NCBI GenBank assembly: GCA_037962975.1
Contig: CM075669.1
Span: 111,802,501-111,866,500, forward strand
Direction: 5' to 3'
Length of the DNA stretch: 64,000 nt
Source of the DNA: Clitoria ternatea
Taxonomy: Eukaryota; Streptophyta; Magnoliopsida; Fabales; Fabaceae
Shown in pieces: positions 1-10,400 of the stretch; within the stretch, counting starts at the first letter, position 1; every line of letters begins with the position of its first letter. Made by a program: the position numbers and the translations under genes. Under the pieces are notes generated by a model. It worked only from the letters and a program-made list of their open reading frames with translations. It searched no databases and was not told where the DNA came from.

Positions 1-705
1 AGCAGCACTTAGCAAATTATGTAGCCATGGAGAATTGGATAGGTTCATAGGAAGACGCTCATATATTATCAATTTAGACACTGCTTCTCCTAATTTCTTT
101 CGAAGTGTTTTCATGAAGCCTTTGTTGATTTTTGTTTGTTTCATGCTTTTACTCCTGGCTAAATCAACATCAACAGATCTTAATCTTTGTTGAAGATCAT
201 TTGGACGATTTTGAGTAAAAGCCCTGTCAGGATGAGAGCTACCTCCAGCTTCATATATGGAATCTAATCTTCCAGTTTGTTGTCTAAATCTATGCATGTC
301 TTCTAATTGTCGTTGTGACACTATGCTTTCTTGCATGGCTTGCCTCATGGCTACATCTTCATCAAGGCCATCTTCAGTATCTTCATCTTCATCACCTCTT
401 AAACGTGACACAAATTCTTCTTTTCTTTTTCTGAGATCTCTTTTTTTTGATTTACTATCCAGTAACAGTTTCATCATGTTTTCTCTGATAAAAGTGCTTA
501 CCCTACCACAACCTTTAACTTCTCCAGTCATATGTGCTAGATGTTCTTTTAATCGAGTAATACCACCAGTTATCACTCTCCCACATAAATTGCACACCAC
601 ATTATTTCTATTTTTTCCAGGTACAAGTGTTCCAAAATGCCACCCAATGTCATCACTAGGAGCACCTTCAGCTCTACCGGTTGGAAACTTATCTGGCATT
701 GACAT
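1..705 (-). CDS. hAT-family transposase, N-terminal part (BED zinc finger), cut by window edge
   Basis: The minus frame is open for 235 codons from the ATG at 705 to the first base of the window, so the C-terminal catalytic and dimerisation parts are outside. Residues about 20-66 form a BED-type zinc finger: W22 and F24, the pair C38-x2-C41 (VCNLCG), then H55/H58 and C66 (LKEHLAHMTGEVKGC). A basic, acidic-patched linker follows. Then comes the segment GFMKTLRKKLGEAVSKLIIY (about residues 196-215), which is typical of plant hAT transposase-like proteins just before the catalytic region. The finger would bind the transposon ends. A second in-frame ATG lies two codons downstream. No stop or frameshift is seen in the visible part. 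It could be a domesticated hAT-like gene, but the terminus-like sequence near 2752 and the repeat-rich leader favour a transposon. Confidence 0.85.
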   Translation of the reverse strand, partial: MSMPDKFPTGRAEGAPSDDIGWHFGTLVPGKNRNNVVCNLCGRVITGGITRLKEHLAHMTGEVKGCGRVSTFIRENMMKLLLDSKSKKRDLRKRKEEFVSRLRGDEDEDTEDGLDEDVAMRQAMQESIVSQRQLEDMHRFRQQTGRLDSIYEAGGSSHPDRAFTQNRPNDLQQRLRSVDVDLARSKSMKQTKINKGFMKTLRKKLGEAVSKLIIYERLPMNLSNSPWLHNLLSAA

Positions 706-834
706 TATTTAACTAATCTGTAATTATATAAAAAATGTAACCATTAATAAAAATCTTATAACATAATTCTTGAAATCTAATAATTATATTTTAATTATAA
801 TAATTTTTTACTAAAATATTATTACAATGTACGT

Positions 835-1485
835 TTCAAATTCAAAATCCTTTTTAAAATTTAAAATGTACATTTCAAATTTAAAATTCTCTTATGCTAA
901 CTAATAAACTACTAATCAATAAAAATATTTTTTAAAATTTTATTAGGAATTGTATAAACTACTAATTAATGAAAATATTTTTTTAAAATTTTATTAGGAA
1001 TTGTACATTTCAAATTCTCATTAAATTGCTGTTAAAATGTAGTTTTAAATTCATTTTTTACTGATTAATAAACTACTAATTAATGAAAATATTTTTTGAA
1101 ATTTTATTAGGAATTGTACATTTAAATTGTTATTAAAATGTACATTTCAAATTTAAAATTCTATTGTGCTAACTAATAAACTACTAATTAATAAAAATCC
1201 TTTTTAAAATTTAAAATGTACATTTCAAATTTAAAATTCTCTTATGCTAACTAATAAACTACTAATTAATAAAAATCCTTTTTTAAAATTTAAAATGTGC
1301 ATTTCAAATTTAAAATTCTCTTATGCTAACTAATAAACTACTAATTAATAAAAATATTTTTTAAAAGTTTATTAGGAATTGTATAAACTACTAATTAATG
1401 AAAATATTTTTTAAAATTTTATTAGGAATTGTACATTTCAAATTCTTATTAAATTGTTGTTAAAATGTAGTTTTAAATTCATTTG
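835..1485. repeat. AT-rich tandem-like repeat block
   Basis: Near-identical modules recur several times: a stretch built around AAACTACTAATTAATGAAAA followed by an A/T run, TTATTAGGAATTGTA and ACATTTCAAATT. Copies begin near 900, 958, 1068, 1180, 1255, 1335 and 1385. Further degenerate copies follow the ABCC fragment at 1640-1760. The block lies between the transposase start and the CT-rich leader, so it is probably internal repeat of the hAT element. Confidence 0.6.
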
Positions 1486-1487
1486 TA

Positions 1488-1619
1488 TGAAGTTATTCTA
1501 TGAGCAATGGTAATGACTGTGCATTCTGAAAAATGTTGCTTAACTGTTTGCTGAATAATATTATCAGTGGCCGTATCAACTGATGCAGTAGCTTCATCAA
1601 GCACTAAGATCTTGCTTTT
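1488..1619 (-). pseudogene. captured ABCC (MRP-type) transporter fragment, NBD2 Walker B to H-loop
   Basis: The minus strand reads KSKILVLDEATASVDTATDN and then a continuation ending in VITIAHRITS, 44 codons without a break. This is the second nucleotide-binding domain of a plant ABCC transporter: Walker B (ILVLDE), D-loop (ASVDTATD) and the switch histidine in AHR. Nothing upstream (signature LSxGQ) or downstream belongs to the same gene: both sides switch abruptly to the AT-rich repeat. The fragment has the same orientation as the transposase and sits within its presumed leader. It is a host exon piece picked up by the element and is not a functional gene. Confidence 0.8.
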
Positions 1620-2565
1620 ATTAACAATTATACGTTTAACATTCTTATTAAAGTGTACGTTTTAAATTTAAAATTTTATTTTACTAATTAATAAATTACT
1701 AATTAATAAAAATATTATTGAATTTCTATATTTCAAATTTAGAATTTTATTAAAAATTATTAGGAATTGAATTATAAATTTTTAATACATTTAAAATTTC
1801 TTAATAATTCTTATTCTTAATATAAATCCAAATTAATTAATAATTCCTACTTCTAATATAATTTCAAATAACCTCTTCTCTAAATATTTTTGTCCTATTC
1901 TAATTCTCTGAATCTTTCCCTCTCTGCTGAATTCTTTTCCCTCACTCTCAACAATTCGTTTCCCTCTCTTCTTTTAAGCGTTTTATTCTCTCTTTTCTTC
2001 TAAGCAGAACACACTTCTTCCTCTCTAATCTTCTTTCCCTCATCTCTGTCTCTTCTCTCTTAAATCAACCTCTAAGCCTTCCTATTTTCCTTTCCACAAG
2101 GACCACACCACACAAGTCTTCTCTTTTCCCATTTTTATTTTAAAACAAAAAAAACACTGAAACTTACCGGAGGAAACAACGGCAATGGCGGAGTTCGCAA
2201 GCTTTGGGCCACGATCTGCTGTGTTGCGTCGTTTTAGGGAGTGAGGTAGTCTTCCTCTGTTGTTGTCACTGGCACTGTGTGGTGTTATCTGGGATTTCCT
2301 TGTGCATTTTCAGATTTGCATCACACACACAAAATGCTCGATAGAATGTCTCAAAGTGTTGTTGCAATGTTGGTGATGCATAAACATGTAAGTTGATCTG
2401 CTTCTTCGCTCCTCTTCAATTTAAATGTGTTATTGTAGACAATTTCTGGTTTGATTGGAAATAAAGTGCGAATCTTCCCTGTTCATCTCCTTTTTTCCCC
2501 TGTTCATATCCTGTCCTGTATCTCAGAGTCACGGGGGTCTCTGTTTTTCAGTCACAGAGTCATGG
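1620..2565. other. no gene; AT-rich repeat then CT-rich leader-like sequence
   Basis: 1620-1870 continues the AT-rich repeats. 1890-2110 is strongly CT-rich on the plus strand, like a plant 5' untranslated leader. A short frame starting at the ATG near 2184 (MAEFASFGPRSAVLRRF) stops after about 20 codons. No protein family was recognised here and the short frames between 2455 and 2800 look accidental. Confidence 0.4.
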
Positions 2566-2752
2566 CTCTCTTTGCGGAAATTGCGGAAAAATCTTAGCGT
2601 AACGTTGACCGCGGCCGCAACACCGTTTTGTTGCGGCCGTAACGTGTGATTTTTGGACTCTTGTGCGTAACAGGATGATGCGGTATCGGACGCTAGCTGT
2701 ACCGTTTTGTAGCGGGCGTTTTTCATGATGCGGACCGCATTTTAGAACCTTG
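2566..2752. mobile_element. probable terminal region of the hAT element
   Basis: Read on the minus strand from 2752 the sequence starts CAAGGTTCTAAAATGCGGTC, which fits the YARNG rule for hAT inverted-repeat ends. The next 190 bases contain GC-rich inverted motifs such as GCGGCCGCAAC at 2610-2640, unlike the AT-rich surroundings. This is the side from which the minus-strand transposase would be transcribed. The partner end and the 8-bp target duplication (candidate ATGAAGGG at 2753-2760) would lie left of the window, so the call is inferential. Confidence 0.4.
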
Positions 2753-2763
2753 ATGAAGGGGTG

Positions 2764-2880
2764 TGTTAAAAGTCCCATATTGACTAAAGATATGACCAAT
2801 CAAAAGTATATAAGGTGGAGGGTAATCCTCATCCTAGGAGCTAGCTTTTAGGATTGAGTTAGGCCCAATACCCAAAATTA
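2764..2880 (+). repeat. LTR-like module, copy 1
   Basis: It begins TGTTAAAAGTCCCATATTGA, then has a TATATAAGG box and GAGCTAGCTTTTAGGATTGA, and ends in GTTAGGCCCAATACC. This layout matches the 5' part of a widespread legume copia or TRIM LTR. Three diverged relatives lie at 3870-4368. Confidence 0.5.
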
Positions 2881-2899
2881 AGAAAAACATAATTCAGAT

Positions 2900-3850
2900 G
2901 GAGAGGGAAGGGGTGTTGCTTGGCCAATCCCAATGGCTTGTGTTTTTGAATCATCTGCAAGAGTTATATGATGTGGTGTTTTTGGTGGTGATAATTCAGA
3001 GAGAAGGGAAGATTACCAACTAGGTGATCAGATGCACTAGAATCCAAAACTCGGGATTCAACAAGCGTAGAATGAGAGAAACAAATCGTAGAATTACCAG
3101 AGTGGGCAACAATGGCTGATGATGAGGTCTTAGTTTGCAGGGTTGCCTTCATTTGAAAATATTCTTGTACTCTTGAGCAAAGAAGAGAGTCCCATCTTTA
3201 GCCTTGAACAACAACTACAAACAATACGATGACTATGAATAACATGACACACAAACAGTGTCTCGATCCAAGACCCACTCACCGCCAGGAAGGACTGACG
3301 AGCAAGATGAGACCGGCGGCGTCAAAAACCGGTGACCAGAAGGTGGCGTGTGAACCACACGCGCCGGCGAGACAACAACTAAAATATAGTTCGAGAACGC
3401 GTGAAAGACTTTCCGGCAGCGGCACTCTGGGGTTAGGCCGATTGGTGACCTTTGAGATGAACCGTGGTATTTCTGACCAAAAACGGGTAATGTCGGCGGA
3501 GTTTATCAACCTACCAACCAACGACAACGCCTTTGTTGATGAAGAACAAAGGCTCAACAACCATAGCTGAAAAACCTTGCTTTGGGTATCAACTTAAAAG
3601 TAATAAATAATTGTATTGTATTGATTTATAAGAGTGTATATTATTATATAGCTGAGTTACAAAAGATAAGACTCTTAAAGATAAGCTAAAGATTAGAGAT
3701 AAGACTCCTAAAGATTGGATATAAGATTACAACAAATAAGGAAACTAATCTCCTAAAGATTAAAAATAAAACATAAATCATTATATCAACAATAATTATA
3801 TAAAATAGAATAGATGCTTTACCAAGGTTTATTGTATAAGGTTATAGATG
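2900..3850 (-). mobile_element. copia retrotransposon relic with protease fragment
   Basis: On the minus strand, about 3175 to 2960 reads EYFQMKATLQTK, then HSGNSTICFSHS and SRVLDSSASDHLVGNLP, the copia gag/protease junction. The active-site triad DSGA has become DSSA. Sequence at 3575-3600 read on the minus strand (TTGATACCCAAAGCAAGG) resembles a degenerate initiator-methionine tRNA primer site. The AT-rich stretch 3600-3850 looks like remnant LTR. Most of gag and all of integrase and reverse transcriptase are missing. Open frames at 3229-3570 on both strands have no recognisable domain. Confidence 0.6.
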
Positions 3851-3869
3851 TTCATGGTATTGTCTAGAT

Positions 3870-4368
3870 TGTTGAAATCTCACATTGATTAGAGATATCG
3901 TCAATTAATAGTTTATAAGGTGAGACTAATCCCTATTCTATGAGCTAGCTTTTAGAAGACGTTAGGGATAATCCATTTTCTATGGTATTAGAGTTTGACC
4001 AATCTTAAATGATGTTGTGCCACCTGCAAATGTCCAATCCTAGATATGAGAAGTGTGTGTTCAGATGTCTCACATCAGCTAAGGATATGGTCAGAATACT
4101 CTTTATAAGATTTGTGACACCTCTTGAGCTAGTTTGAGGGAAGAGTTTGGTCTAGTTTATTTTCTAGTACGTTGTCAAAGTCTATCCTAAATCCATTATT
4201 AGAACATTCATAAATGTCTTGTCCTGCAAACTTCATGCTCTAGATGGCATGAGAGGGTATGTTAAAGTCTCAAATTAATTAGATATATGATCAATTAATA
4301 GTATATAAGGTAAGAGTAATTTTCATCCTATGAGCTAGCTTTTAAGGATTGAATTAGGTCCAATATCA
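3870..4368 (+). repeat. three more diverged copies of the LTR-like module
   Basis: Copies start near 3870 (TGTTGAAATCTCACATTGAT), 4050 (TGTCTCACATCAGC) and 4260 (GTTAAAGTCTCAAATTAATT). Each keeps an ATATAAGG-like box and most keep GAGCTAGCTTTTA. The last one ends about 40 bases before the first GWD exon in the window, so the intron or flank of that gene is largely made of these repeats. Confidence 0.45.
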
Positions 4369-4411
4369 AATATCCACCGTAATTTAATATTTTTCTTGTG
4401 TACTTTTAAAG

Positions 4412-7400
4412 GGATGGGATACTGCCTTGAGCATGTGCAAGAGCAAAAACAATCATTGGGCATTGTATGCAAAATCAGTTCTTGACAGAACGCGCCTTGC
4501 ACTCACAAACAAGGCACATTTGTACCAGCAAATTCTGCAACCATCAGCAGAGTACCTTGGGTCACTACTTGGTGTGGACAGATGGGCTGTAAGTCTTTTG
4601 TTAATTCATTTTTTTGCGTATATTTCTCCCCATTTGTTTCTTTCCTGAAAACCTCCTTTTACAGGTGGAAATATTTACTGAAGAAATTATCCGTGCTGGA
4701 TCTGCGGCTTCTTTGTCTACCCTTCTAAATCGACTGGATCCCGTACTCCGAAAGACAGCTAATCTTGGAAGGTTGAATCGATCATGCTTATTAAACTTGA
4801 ATTTCTGATTTCATTATCAATATAATATAGTTAGCATGTTAAATTGCATATTGTTATTCTAGTGTTTTGGTAATCATAACCTTCTAATGCAATTTTATAA
4901 TTTCCTGTAACAGCTGGCAGATTATTAGCCCAGTTGAAACCATTGGATATGTTGAGGTTGTAGATGAGTTGCTTGCTGTTCAAAACAAATCATATGAGCG
5001 GCCCACAATTTTGATAGCTAAGAGTGTGAAAGGAGAGGAAGAAATCCCAGATGGTACAGTTGCTGTCCTGACTCCTGATATGCCTGATGTCCTATCTCAT
5101 GTTTCTGTACGAGCCAGAAATAGCAAGGTATCATGCCTTGGATAGCAAGGTTTTTCTGCATAGATTTAAGGCTACTGTTATTAAATGATAGACCTGGATA
5201 TTTCATATTTAATCTGATACTTGATCAATGTATCCTTAGTTTAATAATGTGCTCTCTCCTCTTAAGTATAATGAGATTTTACTTACTCGAACTGTAAACT
5301 AACAAACTCATCAACTACAATATCTTAAAAGAGATCATTCACAGCTATTATGTTAAAAACAGTTTACCTTCATTCAGCTGATTCAGACTTTGATTATCAT
5401 TAAATTCAACATCTGACCAGTGAAATTCTTTGAATTGATATGATGTTCAAATTTAGACTTGACCAATTAACAATGTTGTAAGACAAAACATTGATTGCAT
5501 ACTCATCAGCTAATGATACAGAATATAATGCCTGTTAATCCTACAAATAAATTAGAATTAATTGTCATATTTATTGTACATGCCAACTTTAGAAAAATTG
5601 AATAACAATTAGAATGTAACCAGGTGATATTTTCTTCTGTACATAAAAAAAAAATAATTTGTCTGGTGATATATCAATAGTTTTATAAGCAAAGTAGCAA
5701 ACTTAAGATTTTATGAGCTTGATAAATGATGAGATATTTATTGCTGATTGTTATTGATATGCATTACTAACATTCAGAGTTTTCCAGGTGTGTTTTGCTA
5801 CATGCTTTGATCCCACTATCCTGGATAACCTTCAAGCAAATAAAGGAAAGCTTTTGCGCATAAAGCCTACATCTGCAGATGTAGTTTATAGGTTAACATT
5901 TCTGCTTTAGCTTCAAGTCTTAAAGATGCTTAAATACCTTTTTACTGAAATGTTCACTTAACTTCCTTCTGCACAACTTAAACTGCTGTACTTTATTTCC
6001 TTTCTTATACTATTTTCTTTTTTCTGGTATTTCTCACAGTGAGGTCAAGGAGGGTGAGTTTATTGATGACAAATCGACCCACTTGAAAGAAGTTGGTTCT
6101 GTGTCACCCATATCTTTGGTCAGAAAGAAGTTTAGTGGTAGATATGCTGTCTCATCTGAAGAGTTCACTGGTGAAATGGTTAGATGTTCAAAATGCACTA
6201 CCAATTTTAGGCTGCTATAGTTGTCCTTTCTCATAAATCCTTGTCTTTCTACCCTACATTTGGCCAAACACCTGATGTGTTAGTATACACTGTTCTTATA
6301 CTGAACTTGAGCATAACTTGTGTAAGGTTGTGTTTTGCAGGTTGGTGCTAAATCTCGTAACATCTCTTATTTGAAAGGGAGAGTGCCATCTTGGATTGGA
6401 ATTCCCACCTCTGTTGCCATACCATTTGGAGTTTTTGAACATGTTCTTTCTGATAAATTAAATCAGGTCCAACATATTACCTTTCCTGGATGTCATCATG
6501 TTACATATTGAATTGAACAGCTCATTCTGTAGTTATCTTGTGTTAATTTACCATGTCTGTCAACTAGTTACACACTTTTTAATTGTTTTTTTAATGATGA
6601 GAGTGGTGATTTGGTAATATGCTACACATTGGCTTCTGATTCTGGCTGTTGATTGACTACCCTATGATCTGAGGCAGTTGTCTTTTTTGTATACAAAAAG
6701 ATTATAACTCTTCAATTGGAGCATAAATTTGAATATGAACTTTTAAGATGCTAAATCCAATTTTCACAACAAAAAATAAGTGAACATTTCTTAATAGGCT
6801 TAATTGCACTTTTGGTCCTTCTAGTTTGATCTATGTAATTTTGGTCACTCAAGTTCCAATTTAGCTTATTAAGTCTACCATTCCAACTTTTTAAATTGTC
6901 CAATTTTAGTCCCATCTTCAATTTTTTTCCTTTAGAATAATTATATCCTCATTCTTTACAAAAAAAATATTCATAAATTGACTTGATTAGTTGTCTTTTA
7001 CTAAAACCCACCTACCAAAACATCAACTTTCATCCAATATAAAAAAGAATCCCAAAATTATACCTCTTCAAGTTCAAACTCTAATATCACATTACATGAA
7101 ATCCTTCAAATTAAACTTGGAAAATCATTTTATATCCAATCCTATTATAAATCATCAAATATTTGTGTAGAACATAATAATTTAAGGGTTTTAAATAGAA
7201 TAAATTTAACATGAGGACTAAAATTGTATAATTTGAAAAGCTGAAGAACTGAATTTACTCAATTAGAATTTGGGGGACCAAAATCACACATACCCCAAAC
7301 TAGAGGGATAAGAAGTACAATTAAACCTTAATATATTTAAGAGTAAATAGTCAATTTGGTCCTCAAAGGATATGATGACCACTAACTAGCTCCCTTAAAG

Positions 7401-10400
7401 ATGATGGTTATTGAATAAGTCCTTCAGATTGATTTGACTACCATGTTGATCCCTAAAGGCCTTTCTTAGCAAGTTAGAGTGGTTAAAAACAACAAAGAAA
7501 AGGTTATTTAAACTGCTAAGAAAGACCTAGTGACTAACATGTAGACCAAATCTTTTTCTGAAGGACTTAGTTGGCGGTTACCCTATCGTAGGAATACCCT
7601 GTCCCTACCCTATGTGGTAAACTGTAACCAAAGGAGTACTAAGATGAGGTTATGGAAGAGGCAAACTCTTATACTGAAGCTTAGTAGTCCTTGGGATTCA
7701 ATCTCTAAGATTGTATAACTGTATGACTTCATCTATTAATCATGTTATGCCAGTCTTTCCTGTATTTTAATGAAATCTTGGACTGCATGTTAACTAACAG
7801 GCGGTGGCTGAGAGGGTACATCTTTTGAAAAAGAAGTTAACTGATGGAGACTTCAGCACTCTCAAGGAGATTCGTGAAACAGTTTTACAATTGAAAGCAC
7901 CATCCCAGTTGGTAAGTTCTTTTTTATTGGCTTAGCATTGACACGATACAACAAACAGATTTCTTTCTTTTAAATGTAGTTCTTTTAGTTGCATATGAAC
8001 TTAAAAGTCCCTTACTACAAATGAATTTATTCTAAATTTGATCTTTAATAGAGCCTAGTAGCATCATTTTTTTTTATGTAGCAAATCCTACCTTACAGGA
8101 CAGTGCTTCTTGTTGGTGCTATGTATAATGTATACTATACATTTTAGGTAATATTCAATGTTTTCTTTTAATCATTTTTTAAAAATATTTCTAGTGTATC
8201 AAATTGTACATTTATCGGTCCCTATATATAATACACTAGAGGTATAAAGAAAATAAGTAATCTTCCATGAAAAGCTGCCAATCAGCCTAAAAAACCCTGA
8301 AGAAAACAGCTTAAGTTATTAAGAATCCTTCTCTACTAAATCCACTACAATTAGGATTCCTAAAATCATGATTCTAATTAAAACATTTCTCAACATTTCT
8401 GTTGCTGGTGTTAACTCCTCAAGGACATCCCCATTCAAATATTTGTTTTCAAATCGCAACATTTCTGTCCTATATTTTGTTTCATCCATGAGATTCACAA
8501 CCGTAGTCTAATTTTTAACTCCTAGTGGAGAATCCAATAATTGATATCTAGTCTAAAATTATTCTGCTATTGTTCAAGTTTTACGGGCTTAAATCAAAGT
8601 TTTGGGCCGAATTGCGTTACTACTTGGTGCACAAATTGTCAAAAAAGGCCTGTCATGGATGGAAAGTGCATGAGTGTAGCTTTGTGGCACTTGGAATTTC
8701 ATTTCTACTTCTCTACTGTATCTTTTCCTTCCATTTAAGAATATTAGTACTTTTTTCCATTGCTTCGCTAGTATCTTCTTTTACATTATGCATTAAATTC
8801 CAGTTTGCATGATGAACCAATGAATTAATTATGTTTAGATAGAGGAGTTGAAAACTAAGATGAAGAGTTCTGGAATGCCTTGGCCGGGTGATGAAGGTGA
8901 ACAGCGCTGGGAACAAGCTTGGATGGCTATAAAAAAGGTTTAGACTTCTCTGATTCTCTCCATGTAGAGTATATTGAACAAACTAGGTTTGATTCCTGTT
9001 TCATTGAAGTTTATGTCTTACAAAAGATAAAGTTTTCTTTTCTTGTTTATTTTTGGCTATGGTCTACTGCCCATACATTTTCAATATGGTCAATATAAAT
9101 TTGAAAATATTCATGAGATGTTACTGGAGGCGAATATTAAGCACTCTTTGTACACAATGTGTTTTTGAAGTCAGGTTCTTGTGAAACTTCCCTGATCACT
9201 CATAATTTGTCACATATTTCCCTTTTTACAATTATGAATTTATTGAATCCTATGTAGCGTTGAAAAATGTAGCAATCATTAATGACAAATGGAATGGGCT
9301 AAAACCCTGGAAGTTCAAATTAATTTAAGCTTATAGAAAAGATTTTCTTTTGACATGTAATCTTGGGCACATTGTACCATATCCACTGATTTTTCTTGTT
9401 CGTTTATTTAATTAAATTTTCCTCAGTGGTTGCATGGCAGGACATGTTGCAATGTCCAGTCAAAGCAAATATGCCTTGCAAAATATCCATTATATGTGCA
9501 TTTTATATTTATTTTATTTCAGTTTTTAGTAAAAAAAACTGTGGTATTCGTGAATAATCATAATTAGTTGCGGATGAATCAATATCGTTGATTTGTTTGA
9601 TTCATAAAAAGGTGTGGGGCTCAAAGTGGAATGAAAGAGCATACTTCAGCACTAGAAAAGTGAAACTCGACCACGATTTTCTTTCAATGGCTGTCCTTGT
9701 TCAGGAGGTGATAAATGCTGACTATGCTTTTGTCATCCACACAACTAATCCATCCTCTGGAGATTCATCAGAAATATATGCAGAGGTATAATTAATGATT
9801 GAATGTTTTTGCGTATAAGGAAACATATTTAACCCGGATAGAACAAATGGTTGAGTGTGATTTTGATATAGGTGGTAAAAGGACTTGGAGAAACACTGGT
9901 TGGAGCTTATCCTGGCCGCGCTTTGAGTTTTATCTGCAAAAAACAAGATTTGAACACCCCACAGGTAATTTGTTAACTTGATACCAATTTTTTTTAATTT
10001 GGTTTTTTTTCCTTATCGTATGCACAGGGCCTTTATTGTTCTTTTTATGATTTATGTATTTTAAGAATATAATGGAGAGATATAAAATTACCATACCAGT
10101 ACCAGTATCACATTTGTGTAAATGTTCCATTGTTTTGCTAATTGTTCTGGGCATCTTTAGGTCTTGGGTTATCCTAGCAAACCTGTCGGCCTATTTATAA
10201 GACCATCAATTATTTTTCGATCTGATTCCAATGGTGAAGATCTAGAAGGTTATGCGGGTGCAGGCCTTTATGACAGGTAAACTTTGCCCCCCTTGAACAA
10301 ACATCTTTCACAGAACTGATAGATTGTGTTAATAAAATACCTATTATTTAGCTGTTTCCCCCTTGTAATCAATATGGAATTGAGATGAGAATTACTTTAA

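Noticed and set aside
257..712. Plus-strand 151-codon frame
   Set aside because: It is the antisense shadow of the BED-finger transposase, whose minus frame has the real motifs.
3229..3570. 113-codon plus frame and its antisense partner
   Set aside because: Lies in a copia relic between protease and primer site; no recognisable domain on either strand.
8541..8812. Overlapping plus frames of 65 and 80 codons in a GWD intron
   Set aside because: They lie in an intron, have no domain and do not fit the GWD protein.
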